From: CAZWSX01 sp964636985
GTDB lineage: Bacteria; Planctomycetota; Planctomycetia; Pirellulales; Pirellulaceae
Length of the DNA stretch: 48,241 bases
Assembly: GCA_964636985.1 (NCBI GenBank)
Contig: CAZWSX010000041.1
Span: forward strand, 1 to 48,241
Direction: 5' to 3'
In this document: positions 10,806 through 19,783 of the stretch, one piece after another
Position numbering within the stretch: position 1 is the first letter of the stretch
How the letters are laid out: each line of letters begins with the position of its first letter
Notes under the pieces: generated by a model
What the model was told of the DNA's origin: nothing
Database searches by the model: none
Seen by the model: the letters and a program-made list of their open reading frames with translations, nothing else
Translations under genes and position numbers: made by a program

Positions 10806-12113
10806 ATGCACCCCAATCACCGGTTATCGCGCCGCGTCGTGCTCAGCGGTCTCGGAGCCACCGTCGCTTTGCCCTGGCTCGAATCCTCGCGCATCCTCGC
10901 AGGCGAACGTTCCGGCGGCGACGAGGCGCCCCCCAAGCGGTTCGCATTCTTGTTCTTTGGCGATGGCATCCATCCGCCCGAGTGGTGGTCCAAAGGCAAC
11001 GGCCAGCAAATGGAACTCGGCCCGGCGCTCGAAACACTCGCGCCGGTCAAAGAAAAGATCAACGTCATCAACGGGCTCTGCCACCCCTCCGACGTCGTCG
11101 GCGGCCACGCCCGCGGCGCGGCCGGCATCCTCACGGGCATTCAACCCAAAGGGGGCCGCGAGATCTACGCCGCCACCAGCATGGACCAAATCCTGGCCCA
11201 GCAATTGGGAGACAAAACGGCGCTGCCCAGTTTGGTCTTAGCCTGCGAGCGCTCCGTAAGCGGCTTCCACGAGTCGGGCTACTCGATGATGTACTCGTCG
11301 CACGTCTCGTGGAGTTCCCCGGTCTCACCGATCCCGTCGGAGCTCTATCCGTCGCTCGCCTTCGACAGCTTGTTCCAAAGCGGCGGCACGCGCACCCAAG
11401 CCAGTGTGCTCGATCACGTGCTGGAGCAACTCAACGACGTCACGCGGAAAGTCTCGCGCAACGACCAGGCCAAGATCGAAGAGTACGCGGCCAGCGTCCG
11501 CGAAGTCGAACAACGCTTGGCCAAACTCCAATCGCAAGCAGCCGAGCAAACCGACCAGCCGCCCGATCTCAAAGCAAGTAGCCTGAAATCGAAGCGTCCC
11601 GCCGACTCACTCCCCACGCAGCTCAACGAGCACGCCAAGCTGATGTGCGACATCGTCGCCTTGGCCTTCCAAACCGACCGCACGCGGATTGCCACACTGC
11701 TGCTCACGAACAACCTGTCAGGGCAGGTCTATCCCTTCCTGGGCCTCCGCGACGACCATCACAGCTTCTCACACAGCTGGCAAAACAAAGAGTTCGCCTC
11801 GATCACGCGATTCTGGGTCGAACAGTACGCCTACCTGCTGAAGAAACTCGACTCCATGCCCGAGCGCGACGGCACGGTCCTCGACAACAGCTGCATCATG
11901 CTGGCCAACGAACAATGGACCGCCCACAACGCCCCCAAGGTCCCGCTCATTCTCTCAGGCGGCATGGGCGGCGCACTACAAACCGGCCGCAGCCTCGACT
12001 ACGAAAACAGCCGCAACAAACGCCTCTCCAGCCTCTGGCTCAGCTTGATGGACCGCATGGGCGTAACCCTCAAAGAATTCGGCAACGCCGACGAACAACT
12101 CGGCGGCATCTAA
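10806..12113 (+). CDS. DUF1552 protein with Tat-like signal
   Basis: 435 residues. The N-terminus has a twin-arginine-like signal (LSRRVVLSGLGATVALPWLES). The body matches DUF1552: PPKRFAFLFFGDGIHPPEWW, a GLCHPSDVVGGHARGAAGILTG segment, LPSLVLACER, and the C-terminal LDNSCIMLANEQW...LSGGMGG...NRKRLSSLWLSLMDRMG type region. The family is thought to be related to the alkaline-phosphatase-like DUF1501 group, but the reaction is unknown. It follows the DUF1592 gene directly in the same direction, as in most planctomycete genomes, and probably forms a complex or pathway with it outside the cytoplasm. A hairpin repeat lies about 30 nt past its stop. Confidence 0.94.
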   Translation: MHPNHRLSRRVVLSGLGATVALPWLESSRILAGERSGGDEAPPKRFAFLFFGDGIHPPEWWSKGNGQQMELGPALETLAPVKEKINVINGLCHPSDVVGGHARGAAGILTGIQPKGGREIYAATSMDQILAQQLGDKTALPSLVLACERSVSGFHESGYSMMYSSHVSWSSPVSPIPSELYPSLAFDSLFQSGGTRTQASVLDHVLEQLNDVTRKVSRNDQAKIEEYAASVREVEQRLAKLQSQAAEQTDQPPDLKASSLKSKRPADSLPTQLNEHAKLMCDIVALAFQTDRTRIATLLLTNNLSGQVYPFLGLRDDHHSFSHSWQNKEFASITRFWVEQYAYLLKKLDSMPERDGTVLDNSCIMLANEQWTAHNAPKVPLILSGGMGGALQTGRSLDYENSRNKRLSSLWLSLMDRMGVTLKEFGNADEQLGGI

Positions 12114-12135
12114 CACCATCTCGCAATCAAGATTT

Positions 12136-12173
12136 CGGGTGGCACTGGCGTCCACAAGACGCCAGTGTGGGCA
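12136..12173 (+). repeat. Dispersed hairpin repeat, GGGTGGCAC family (copy 1)
   Basis: The GGGTGGCAC lead is followed by a perfect 10-bp inverted repeat, CACTGGCGTC at 12143-12152 and GACGCCAGTG at 12158-12167, with a 5-nt loop. A related sequence in the same orientation occurs at 14983-15013, also just past a gene's stop. No T-run follows, so it is not a classical intrinsic terminator, though it could form a 3' end structure. Confidence 0.75.
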
Positions 12174-12174
12174 C

Positions 12175-13125
12175 ATGACAAGACTCCAACCCCGAGCGCT
12201 GGATTTCAGCAAGCGACTGCTTGTCGTCTGCATTCTCTTGTCACTCGTTCTATCGTCGTGCGGCAGGGATACGAGCAACGTGGCTCAAGAGTTAAACCAA
12301 GCCAAGAAGTCCTACTTCGACGGCGATTTCGACAAAACAATAGTTCTCTGCAACTCAGCCCTCAGTTCAGACCCTTCCAACCCAACGGCCTATTTGTTTC
12401 GCGGCAATGCTTGGGCGAAAAAGGGCGATTTCGACAAGTCCATAAAAGACCTTGACCAATTGATTCGCCTCGACAGCCAACATCAGATGGCCTATTTGTC
12501 TCGCGCTCATGCGTGGCTGAACAAAGGTGAGGCCGACCATGCGATTCGCGATTGCACGACAGCAATCGAAATCGAACCAAACGATCCTGCGGCGTACATC
12601 AGCCGAGGATTCGGGTGGCGAAGTAAAGAACGACGCGATGAGGCCATCGAGGATTTCACTAAGGCCATCCACATTTACACGCAGGACACCCAAGCAAACC
12701 CCGTCGATGCGAATTGTGCGGAAGCGTATTGCGCGCGAGGTTTCTCACTAGCGGAAAAAGGGTTGTATCCCGAAGCGGATAAGGATTTTCTGCAAGCCCT
12801 TCGAATCGACCCAACGGGACTTGGCCCCTGCAATGGCATCGCCTGGTTGCGGGCTACATGCCCGGATGAAAAGTATCGAAATGGAAAGGAGGCGATAGAC
12901 TTCGCCACCAAAGCATGTGAACTTTCGAGTTGGAAGATTTCCGAATACTTAGCCAACCTTGCCGCCGCCTATGCCGAATCGGGCGATTGGGAAAAAGCCC
13001 TAACACACCAAGAGCAGGCGATTCACTTGACAATGGACGAAAAGGATAAAGTCGAAGGTCTCGAAATATTGGAACAGTATCGCCGGAAAGAGCCCTACCG
13101 AGCAAAGCCGCTGGCAACGCCTTAA
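12175..13125 (+). CDS. TPR-repeat lipoprotein
   Basis: 316 residues from ATG 12175. This start is chosen because it places a lipoprotein signal (KRLLVVCILLSLVLSSC, lipobox Cys at ~34) at the N-terminus; the in-frame ATG at 12139 would run through the upstream hairpin repeat. At least four tetratricopeptide repeats follow (KKSYFDGDFDKTIVLCNSAL, PTAYLFRGNAWAKKGDFDKS, MAYLSRAHAWLNKGEADHAI, AAYISRGFGWRSKERRDEAI, EAYCARGFSLAEKGLYPEAD). The C-terminal part (NGIAWLRATCPDEKYRNGKEAI...LANLAAAYAESGDWEKAL) is the ending common to planctomycete TPR proteins. It is likely a scaffold at the envelope. The gene lies between the DUF1552 gene and the amidohydrolase gene with its own spacer. Confidence 0.85.
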   Translation: MTRLQPRALDFSKRLLVVCILLSLVLSSCGRDTSNVAQELNQAKKSYFDGDFDKTIVLCNSALSSDPSNPTAYLFRGNAWAKKGDFDKSIKDLDQLIRLDSQHQMAYLSRAHAWLNKGEADHAIRDCTTAIEIEPNDPAAYISRGFGWRSKERRDEAIEDFTKAIHIYTQDTQANPVDANCAEAYCARGFSLAEKGLYPEADKDFLQALRIDPTGLGPCNGIAWLRATCPDEKYRNGKEAIDFATKACELSSWKISEYLANLAAAYAESGDWEKALTHQEQAIHLTMDEKDKVEGLEILEQYRRKEPYRAKPLATP

Positions 13126-13206
13126 CGGCCTTCTCCAGTTACAATCGCCCCTGGCGACCAAAACCGCTCGCCATGCTTGCTCGTCTCCCATCGCGAGTCC
13201 CCGGCC

Positions 13207-14967
13207 ATGAAACGTTGCGTTGCACTCCTTGCTTGTCTGGCTCTTACTTCCATCTCTTACGGCGCCGAACCCGCCTCGCGCTCCAAGCCTCTACAAGACG
13301 CCTTCTCGCCCGACGTCTGGCGACAAGAGAAGCGGATCATCGACCTGCACCAGCACATCGAAGCGTCGCCCGAGCGAATCGCCCGCGCACTAAAGATCCT
13401 CGATCCCTCAGGCGTCGGCATTGGCGTCAACTTGGGAACCGGCACCACCACGCACAAAGAAGGCGAACCGTCCGGCTTCGAACAAGCCAAGAAGGTCTTC
13501 GACGAGCAAGCCCCCGGCCGATTCATCCACTCGATGGTTCTCGGCTACGGCGGCTGGGACGCCGACGATTGGAGCGACAAAGCCGTCCAGCAGATCGAAG
13601 AAGGCCACCGCTTGGGCGCGGCCGGCCTCAAAGAATACAAGCGCCTCGGGCTCTTCCTTCGCGATGGCAAAGGACAGCTCATCAAGGTCGACGACCCTAA
13701 GCTCGATCCCGTTTGGAAACGCTGCGGCGAACTGGCGATGCCCGTCTCGATTCACGTGGGCGATCCCAAGGCCTTCTGGCTCCCCTACGATGAGAACAAC
13801 GAACGCTGGACGGAACTCAAGGACCATCGCAACTGGTGGTTCGGCGATCCGAAAGTTTATCCGCCGCGGATGGAATTGCTCGACGCCCTCAACCGCGTGA
13901 TCGAACGCCATCCCGGGACGACCTTCGTCTGCGTCCACTTCGCCAACAATCCCGAGGATCTGGAGTGGGTGGACAAGTCGCTCGACCAGTATCCCAATAT
14001 GTACGCCGACATCGCCGCTCGCATCCCAGAAGTCGGCCGGCACGATCCAGCGAAAGTCCGCAAGCTCTTTGAAAAACACCAGGACCGAATCCTCTTCGCC
14101 ACCGACTTCATGGTCTATGGCAAGCTGATCCTCGGCTCAGGCGGCGACGCCGAAAACCCATCCGACGAAGACGGGAGGGAGTTCTTCCGCAAGTGCTGGC
14201 GGTGGTTCGAAACCCGCGATCGCAACTGGGCCCACATGACGCCCATCCAAGGAAACTGGCTGATCAGCAGCATCGACCTGCCGCCTGAGATCTGCCGCAA
14301 AATCTACTTTGATAATGCACGGCGATTATTCGCTCGCTCGTTGCCGCTGCCCGTCGTCACGGCCAAACGCATCGAGCGCGATTTCGTTCCCGACGGCGTT
14401 CTCGACGAAGAAGCCTGGAGCAAAGCCACGCCCGTGCGGCTGGAATACCAATCCAACAGCAGCGTCGCCAAGCCGGAGCTCAGCACGCCCGTGCGCGTGC
14501 TTTGGAGCGACGAGTATTTGTACCTGGCGTTCGAAGCCCCTTATACCCAGCTCAGCGTCTTCCCCGATCCCAAAACCGAAGAGCGGATCGGCCTGTGGGA
14601 CAACGACGTGGTCGAAGCCTTCATCGGCAGCGAGCCCGACAAGATCAATCGCTACACCGAGTACGAGTGGGCCCCCAACGGAGAATTTCTCGACCTGAAG
14701 CTCGATCGCCCCAACGCCGACTTCCCCTGGTCCAGCGGCGCCGAGTGGAAAGTGAAGATCAACGAGGCCGACCACGTCTGGACCGTCGAAACGAGAATCC
14801 CCCTCAAAGCCCTCGCGGAAACGAAGCCGCAGGCCGGCACGCGCTGGAAGATCAACTTCTACCGCCACGACCGCGCCGCCCGCGCAGGCCTGGCTCTCTC
14901 ACCAACGCTGCAAGGTTCGTTCCACACGCCCGAACGCTTCGGCTGGCTGGAGTTCGTAAAGGACTAA
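13207..14967 (+). CDS. Exported amidohydrolase fused to a CBM9-like domain
   Basis: 586 residues from ATG 13207 (a start at 13177 would place charged residues before the signal peptide). The signal peptide is MKRCVALLACLALTSISYGAEP. Residues ~40-380 form an amidohydrolase_2-type TIM barrel: a metal-binding IIDLHQHIE, VSIHVGDPKAFW, TFVCVHFANNPEDLEWV, RILFATDF, and the closing IYFDNARRLF. Residues ~390-586 resemble the family 9 carbohydrate-binding module (DGVLDEEAWSKATPVRLEY, VRVLWSDEYLYLAFEAPY, LWDNDVVEAFIGSE, EWAPNGEFLDLKLD, VETRIPLKAL, INFYRHD). The substrate is unknown; a sugar-derived lactone or carboxylate is plausible because this barrel family includes such hydrolases. The repeat at 14983 follows its stop. 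Confidence 0.88.
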   Translation: MKRCVALLACLALTSISYGAEPASRSKPLQDAFSPDVWRQEKRIIDLHQHIEASPERIARALKILDPSGVGIGVNLGTGTTTHKEGEPSGFEQAKKVFDEQAPGRFIHSMVLGYGGWDADDWSDKAVQQIEEGHRLGAAGLKEYKRLGLFLRDGKGQLIKVDDPKLDPVWKRCGELAMPVSIHVGDPKAFWLPYDENNERWTELKDHRNWWFGDPKVYPPRMELLDALNRVIERHPGTTFVCVHFANNPEDLEWVDKSLDQYPNMYADIAARIPEVGRHDPAKVRKLFEKHQDRILFATDFMVYGKLILGSGGDAENPSDEDGREFFRKCWRWFETRDRNWAHMTPIQGNWLISSIDLPPEICRKIYFDNARRLFARSLPLPVVTAKRIERDFVPDGVLDEEAWSKATPVRLEYQSNSSVAKPELSTPVRVLWSDEYLYLAFEAPYTQLSVFPDPKTEERIGLWDNDVVEAFIGSEPDKINRYTEYEWAPNGEFLDLKLDRPNADFPWSSGAEWKVKINEADHVWTVETRIPLKALAETKPQAGTRWKINFYRHDRAARAGLALSPTLQGSFHTPERFGWLEFVKD

Positions 14968-14982
14968 CGGATCTGCAAGTCT

Positions 14983-15013
14983 GGGTGGCACCAGCGTCCA
15001 AAAGACGCCAGCG
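14983..15013 (+). repeat. Dispersed repeat, GGGTGGCAC family (copy 2)
   Basis: GGGTGGCACCAGCGTCCAAA and the following AGACGCCAGCG align with the copy at 12136-12173 at all but a few bases. Only GCGTC/GACGC still pair here, so the hairpin has partly decayed. As in copy 1, it lies directly downstream of a plus-strand gene. Confidence 0.65.
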
Positions 15014-15037
15014 TAAGTGAATCGCACAAGCCCCCAC

Positions 15038-15913
15038 TCACCCCCTCTCCCCTTCCCCCCCTCTGCCGTCACCAGACGGCGCCGCCGCTTCCCCCACCGG
15101 ATTTGTCCATTCGTGCCAAAAGCGCGTGTGCTGCAGCCGATCCACCAGCCACGGCGCGTAGCATTGAAGCGTGTAGAGCAAACGCGCCATCGGCGTGACG
15201 AGTACCAGCCGCTGGTTGCGCTCGATCCCGCGCAGCGCGGCCTTGGCGACCGCCGACGCTTCGCAGCCGAGCCACCTTGGCGGTTCGGGAATGCTTCGAC
15301 CCGGAAATCCGCTGATCCCGTCCGCGTAAAGATTCGTGCGAACGAAGCCCGGGCAAACCGCCGTCACTCCCAATCCGCGAACGCCTAATTCCGAGCGCAG
15401 CGCCGAGGTATAGCCAATCAGTCCGAACTTGCTGGCGTGATACGCCGTCGCGTAAGGCCGCGTGAACAACCCAAAGATGCTGGCAATGTTCACCAGGTGG
15501 GCCCGGGGCCGGGCAAGCAAAGAGGGCAGCAGTCGCTGCGTCAACCGAATCGGAGCCAATAAGTTGATTGCCAAGAGGCGCTCGCAATCTTCCGCGCTCA
15601 TCGCATCGCTCGGGCCATACCACGCGATGCCGGCGTTGTTCACCAGCAGATCGATTTGCCCATCAAACGTTTGCACCGCGCAACGAGCCAACGCTTCGAC
15701 AACATCAGGCTCGGACAAATCGCCATGAAAGAGCGAGACATGCCCCGGCGCTGGCGAGAGTTCCCGCGCCACTTCCGCCAGCCGCTGCTCGTTGCGATCC
15801 GCGAGCAGCAATCGCATTCCCTTGGCGGCGAGACCCCGGGCAATCTCCAATCCGATCCCCGAGGCCGCTCCGGTAACCACTCCGCTGGCGCTAGAAAAGG
15901 GGAACGGCTTCAC
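15038..15913 (-). CDS. Short-chain dehydrogenase/reductase
   Basis: 291 residues, a classical SDR. The cofactor motif TGAASGIG is at 14-21, an Asp (ADR, ~39) ends the second strand, and NNAG lies at 92-95. The catalytic residues are Ser145 (VNIASIFG), Tyr158 and Lys162 (YHASK). CPGFVRTNLYADGI follows, as in SDRs acting on lipids or steroids. The C-terminal stretch LLYTLQCYAPWLVDRL is hydrophobic and may associate with the membrane. The last residues (GRGGEGERG) are low complexity and run into a C-rich spacer. The gene is on the same strand as the ABC-exporter genes, 38 nt downstream of the 604-residue protein, so co-transcription is possible. Convergent with the amidohydrolase gene. Substrate unknown. 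Confidence 0.92.
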   Translation of the reverse strand: MKPFPFSSASGVVTGAASGIGLEIARGLAAKGMRLLLADRNEQRLAEVARELSPAPGHVSLFHGDLSEPDVVEALARCAVQTFDGQIDLLVNNAGIAWYGPSDAMSAEDCERLLAINLLAPIRLTQRLLPSLLARPRAHLVNIASIFGLFTRPYATAYHASKFGLIGYTSALRSELGVRGLGVTAVCPGFVRTNLYADGISGFPGRSIPEPPRWLGCEASAVAKAALRGIERNQRLVLVTPMARLLYTLQCYAPWLVDRLQHTRFWHEWTNPVGEAAAPSGDGRGGEGERG

Positions 15914-15951
15914 GCGATCACACCGGCAACCCCTCGCAATACCGCCCGCAA

Positions 15952-17766
15952 CTACTTCGTATCAGGTGCAGGCGTGCTATCCGAATTGGCTGCGTCCGAT
16001 GCAGGTTCGTCCGGCTTTGCGTCCTCTGGTTTACCGTCCTCTGGCTTGCCTTCCTCTGCCTTGGGTTCGGTTGCATCCTTCTCCGAAGAACCTTCGTCCT
16101 TAGCGGGTTCTGCAGCCGGCTTCAGCAAGCCTTGCAGCTTTTCCTGTTCCTCGGCGGCCTTCTTGTCCAACTCCTCCTTTTCGGCCTGCTTCACCTTGTT
16201 GTAAAGGTCGCGTCGCTCGAACCTGAGGAGCAGCTTTGCGAGGGGGAAGTTCGTGGGCAGCACCTGGTTGTACTTGTTGCCGCGTTCGAGCGCCGTCAAC
16301 ACGCCGATGTATTTCTCAACCGCCAGCACCACATCTTCCGCGTTCGCGTCGTCCATCAGGCTCGGGAACTTCGAATACACATGGTTCCAGTGGGCGAATG
16401 CCTCCTGGAATTTCGTTTCCGACTCTTCAAAGCTCGCCTCGTCGGCTAGTTTGCCTGCTTCGTAAAGCAGTTGTCGCGCACGGGCACACTCGTCGGTCGA
16501 CTCGGCCTTGCATCGGTCGCGCCAGTATTCGTAGTTGATCACTGCTCGCGATCGCGAGATCCGGACCACCTTGGTATCGATATTGCTGATCTGTCGCGCA
16601 AGATTGCGCGCCTTCACCAGGTCTTCCTGTTTGGCCTTCATGGCAACGTCTTCCGGCAACGCCCGGAACATGTCTTCCATCCGCCAATACTGATCTTTTT
16701 CCATCTGCGTGCGTTCGGCAGGCGGCTTCTCGATGATTGCCACGATGTCTGCGGGAACACCACCCTTCGAAGCCTTTTCGCGAATCATCCCCATCCGCAC
16801 GCCCGGCGTCAGTTGTTCCAGCTTGGCCCATTCCTCGTCCAGCTTTTCCATCAAGGCTTCCTTGTCGTTCATGCGATAAGGAAAGCCTTCGATCGCCGGC
16901 AAATCGCGGGCACCGTAGACCTTGGTCCACTCGTTGTAGCAGTCGTTCCACAGCGCCTTGGCTGTGTCGAGGTCCATCTTCCGCTCTTTTTGCAGGTCCT
17001 CGGCGTAGTTGATTTTCGCCTTCGTGGGAGCCTGGTGGAAAATAGGAGGATTCTTCCCCTTGAGTCCGCCTCCGTTGGCATCGACCGCGTCCTGCCCCTT
17101 TTTGAACCACTCTCGCGATGCCAGCCACGAATCAGGCTTCTGATCGGGACCACGGGTGTCGTCGATCGGAATGTTCTGGAGTCGCATCATTTCGTGGAAG
17201 TCGGTGTCGTCCTTATAGAGTTTGCGGAACGAGACCTTCTCGTCAGAGCGATTGATCTTGTTTCCGAGAATCCAACCCACGTACCAGATCAACCGCGGAT
17301 CGTCGCGGTTGTATTCGGTCCCTTCGATCAAGTAGTCGATGCCGCGCTTCACCCAGTTGTAGCGCTGACGATAGTCGTCGAACTCGGTCGAGACGTTGTA
17401 CGACAAGTTGTGTGCCTGAAATTCCCACACCATCACGTAGTTGGGTTCGAGCCGGACGATCTGTTCGCAGGCCGACGAAAGGTCGTCCCACTGTTCCTTC
17501 TTCTTGTACTCCATGGCTTGCTGCCACAAGAGATTGGCCGCGATTCCGCGCAGGCCCAGCGTGGCAAGCTTCATCGATTCGCTCGCCGGGTCGATCTTGC
17601 CCAGCTGCGCTTGCGAAAGGCCGATCCGCTCGCGCTCCTCGGCCAGCAAGCCCCCCTTGGTATCGCGAACCGTTTTAGGGCGGCCCAGCAACGCCAGCGG
17701 CAACAACAGGACCGCAATCGCGACGATGTAGGTGATCTTACGACGGAATGAGACGTTGTCGCTCAC
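15952..17766 (-). CDS. Large membrane-anchored protein coupled to an ABC exporter, function unknown
   Basis: 604 residues from a GTG start that overlaps the permease stop (GTGA, 17763-17766), a sign of translational coupling. One N-terminal membrane helix (ITYIVAIAVLLLPLALLG) precedes a long soluble helical region, with TPR-like patches early on (RGIAANLLWQQAMEYKKKEQWDDLSSACEQIVRLEPNYVMVWEFQAHNLS is the clearest part, residues ~55-105). A conserved-looking DYLIEGTEYNRDDPRLIWYVGWILGNKINRSDEK stretch comes next. The C-terminus (~540-604) is a low-complexity tail rich in Glu, Lys, Pro and Asp with GKPEDGKPEDAKPDEP repeats. Its position after ATPase and permease suggests a periplasm-facing accessory subunit of that exporter (inference). 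I do not recognise a catalytic family. Confidence 0.8.
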   Translation of the reverse strand: MSDNVSFRRKITYIVAIAVLLLPLALLGRPKTVRDTKGGLLAEERERIGLSQAQLGKIDPASESMKLATLGLRGIAANLLWQQAMEYKKKEQWDDLSSACEQIVRLEPNYVMVWEFQAHNLSYNVSTEFDDYRQRYNWVKRGIDYLIEGTEYNRDDPRLIWYVGWILGNKINRSDEKVSFRKLYKDDTDFHEMMRLQNIPIDDTRGPDQKPDSWLASREWFKKGQDAVDANGGGLKGKNPPIFHQAPTKAKINYAEDLQKERKMDLDTAKALWNDCYNEWTKVYGARDLPAIEGFPYRMNDKEALMEKLDEEWAKLEQLTPGVRMGMIREKASKGGVPADIVAIIEKPPAERTQMEKDQYWRMEDMFRALPEDVAMKAKQEDLVKARNLARQISNIDTKVVRISRSRAVINYEYWRDRCKAESTDECARARQLLYEAGKLADEASFEESETKFQEAFAHWNHVYSKFPSLMDDANAEDVVLAVEKYIGVLTALERGNKYNQVLPTNFPLAKLLLRFERRDLYNKVKQAEKEELDKKAAEEQEKLQGLLKPAAEPAKDEGSSEKDATEPKAEEGKPEDGKPEDAKPDEPASDAANSDSTPAPDTK

Positions 17767-19631
17767 GCGGCCACCTCACGATTCTTGAAAATCAAAAAGC
17801 CAATGAACGTCGCGCCAACCACATACGCCAAGGCCCGTAACACGGCAATCCAAAACGTCGCCGGGTCGATGTGGTATCCGTACGCCAACATGTTCGAAAG
17901 GTCGAAATCCGAAAGCCGGGGGAAGACGTAAGTCATCGCAAACAGAGTCTGCGTGAACCCCGTGTCGATCCCCTTAATCACCTGATCCGCGAACGGATGC
18001 ACCTCCAGCGGCTGCGAAATATTGGCCTGGGTGACCAGGCGAACCAGCGACTCAATCGGTCCTCCCCCTTCGTATCGAAGCGGGTCGTCCCCTTGGAAGA
18101 TCGACATTCCCATCTCACGAATGAACGACGAGAAGTAGCCAACCACCAACGCGGCGAACGTCGAGACCAGCGCCACCGGTCCCTTGAGGAACGTGCTGAA
18201 CATCACGCCGAACACCACGACCACCACGAATTGCAGCCACACGCCGACGAACGCCTTCGTGAAGTTCCACTCGAACGAGGCATCGCGGCCGCGAATATAC
18301 ATGTCGGGACGAGCCGCCCCGTAGTACTGCGCGGGCTCGGCACATTGCAGGGCAATTTTCACCCGGCCGTTCTTCACCAGGTCGCCGAACAGTTTCAGCT
18401 CTCCGGACGGCCCGCCGCTGCCGGTCGACAGCCGCTTCATTTTGGTGGGAATCGTGTACCGGAACACATCGAATTCGGCCGGCCGAATCGATAGCGGCGC
18501 CGCGGCCAGGTTCGAGGTATCGTCGCCGCAGCGCACGATCAACCGTCCCAACACCGTCTTTTCGATATCTCCCTTGAACGTCCGGAAAATCCGGATCGTC
18601 AATTCCAACGGCAAACCGTCGGGATAGTCTTCTTCCTTCAGCCCCTCGAACGTCCACTCGAACTCGGCGGGCGTGCCACCTTCGATAAATCCGCGGTAGT
18701 CCCACTCGAAACCGACATTAATCCCCTTGGTGTTTTCCTCGCCAAAGCGGTCGCGGATTTTCATTCGGCCGTAGTGTGGCACCCGCGCCACCAACTGCCC
18801 CAGCGGCGGCCCGACCGTGAACTTGCCATCGGGGCTGCGCTGGATCACGTGAAAGTGTTCTTGCGTCGTTTCGCTTTCGCCGTAACCCGATTTATCCAAC
18901 ACAAAGTTGTGATGGTGCTTCGCGTTGGCCGAAGTCCGACCCTTGGTGCGGCCATCGTCCTTGCGATCGGCGTTGGCTGGCTCCAGCGTATCTTCCTGCA
19001 CAATGTGCGTATGTTGGAAGCTGCGGCTGACAAAGATATAGCTGACTGGCCCCATGATCAGGATCAGCAGTGTCCCCACCGCCACGAATCCAAGGATCCG
19101 GCCCAGCACCAATTCCAGCGGACGGACAGGCTTTGTCACTACCGTATAAATAGTTCGCCGCTCGATGTCGTTAGGCAAGCTGAGCGTCGAAAGGAATATC
19201 GCCACCAGCATCAACAGCAACGTCGAACTGAAAACGACGAACGTGACGTAGCGGCGCACCGGGTGATCGACCCGATTGTCGAGAAACCATCCCGCGAACA
19301 TCAGCAAAACGAAGAAGACGACCACCGCCACCCAAACCCGCGCGCGAAACGACTCCAGCAACATCAGCCGCGCAATGGCGAACGTGCGCGAAATGGAGAA
19401 GCGCGGCAAATCATCAGTAAACACCGAGAACAACTGCGAGACCGTGCGGTAGAAACCTTCGCGCGGTCCATACACAAACGAGACTTTAAGGACGCTGTAC
19501 AAAAGGCCAATCAAGCACAGCGCCAACACCACCAGGCCGAACAGATAAATCGTGCCGATGGTATTCCCGGTGCCGTTGGGATCGGGTCCGCCAAAAAGCC
19601 ATTCCAACAGTGTCTGATGATCGTAGCTCAT
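17763..19631 (-). CDS. ABC exporter permease with large extracytoplasmic domain
   Basis: 622 residues. Membrane segments are visible at the N-terminus (TIYLFGLVVLALCLIGLLYSV), at ~80-175 (VWVAVVVFFVLLMFAGWFL; TFVVFSSTLLLMLVAIFL), at ~195-215 (GFVAVGTLLILIMGPVSYIFV), then after a ~260-residue soluble section at WLQFVVVVVFGVMFSTFL, VALVSTFAALVVGYFSSF, and a final FWIAVLRALAYVVGATFIGFLIF. ERRTIYTVVTKPVRPLELVLGR is the typical coupling region of ABC-2 type permeases. The central soluble section holds beta-rich sequence (FEWDYRGFIEGGTPAEFEWTFEGL). The gene follows the ATPase gene after 152 nt and is coupled to the next gene. Transported substrate unknown. Confidence 0.85.
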   Translation of the reverse strand: MSYDHQTLLEWLFGGPDPNGTGNTIGTIYLFGLVVLALCLIGLLYSVLKVSFVYGPREGFYRTVSQLFSVFTDDLPRFSISRTFAIARLMLLESFRARVWVAVVVFFVLLMFAGWFLDNRVDHPVRRYVTFVVFSSTLLLMLVAIFLSTLSLPNDIERRTIYTVVTKPVRPLELVLGRILGFVAVGTLLILIMGPVSYIFVSRSFQHTHIVQEDTLEPANADRKDDGRTKGRTSANAKHHHNFVLDKSGYGESETTQEHFHVIQRSPDGKFTVGPPLGQLVARVPHYGRMKIRDRFGEENTKGINVGFEWDYRGFIEGGTPAEFEWTFEGLKEEDYPDGLPLELTIRIFRTFKGDIEKTVLGRLIVRCGDDTSNLAAAPLSIRPAEFDVFRYTIPTKMKRLSTGSGGPSGELKLFGDLVKNGRVKIALQCAEPAQYYGAARPDMYIRGRDASFEWNFTKAFVGVWLQFVVVVVFGVMFSTFLKGPVALVSTFAALVVGYFSSFIREMGMSIFQGDDPLRYEGGGPIESLVRLVTQANISQPLEVHPFADQVIKGIDTGFTQTLFAMTYVFPRLSDFDLSNMLAYGYHIDPATFWIAVLRALAYVVGATFIGFLIFKNREVAA

Positions 19632-19708
19632 GTTCAGTATTCAATTCATCTCCCGCGAGGGGAGCTAATTTCGTGTCTCAACTTTTCGCCGCTGCGCCGG
19701 TTGCTCGT

Positions 19709-19732
19709 AGCCGCGGTCGCCAGACCGTGGTG
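19709..19732 (-). repeat. Palindromic repeat between ABC ATPase and permease genes
   Basis: CCGCGGTC at 19711-19718 and GACCGTGG at 19723-19730 face each other across a 4-nt loop (one G-T pair when read as plus-strand RNA). It sits in the 152-nt spacer between two genes that should be co-transcribed, so as mRNA structure it could adjust permease output relative to the ATPase. The flanks have the GTTGCTCGTAGCCGC look of planctomycete dispersed repeats. Confidence 0.5.
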
Positions 19733-19783
19733 AATCGCTCGCGTCTTGGGATGGCACCCGCCGCAAGCGTTTGAAAGGGCCGC

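Noticed and set aside
16471..17751. Long open frame (426 codons) on the plus strand
   Set aside because: Antisense to the 604-residue ABC-linked gene, with no motif; the minus-strand gene has a membrane anchor, TPR-like patches and GTGA coupling.
18774..19733. Open frame of 319 codons on the plus strand
   Set aside because: Antisense to the ABC permease, and its His/Gln/Arg-rich composition is typical of a shadow frame.
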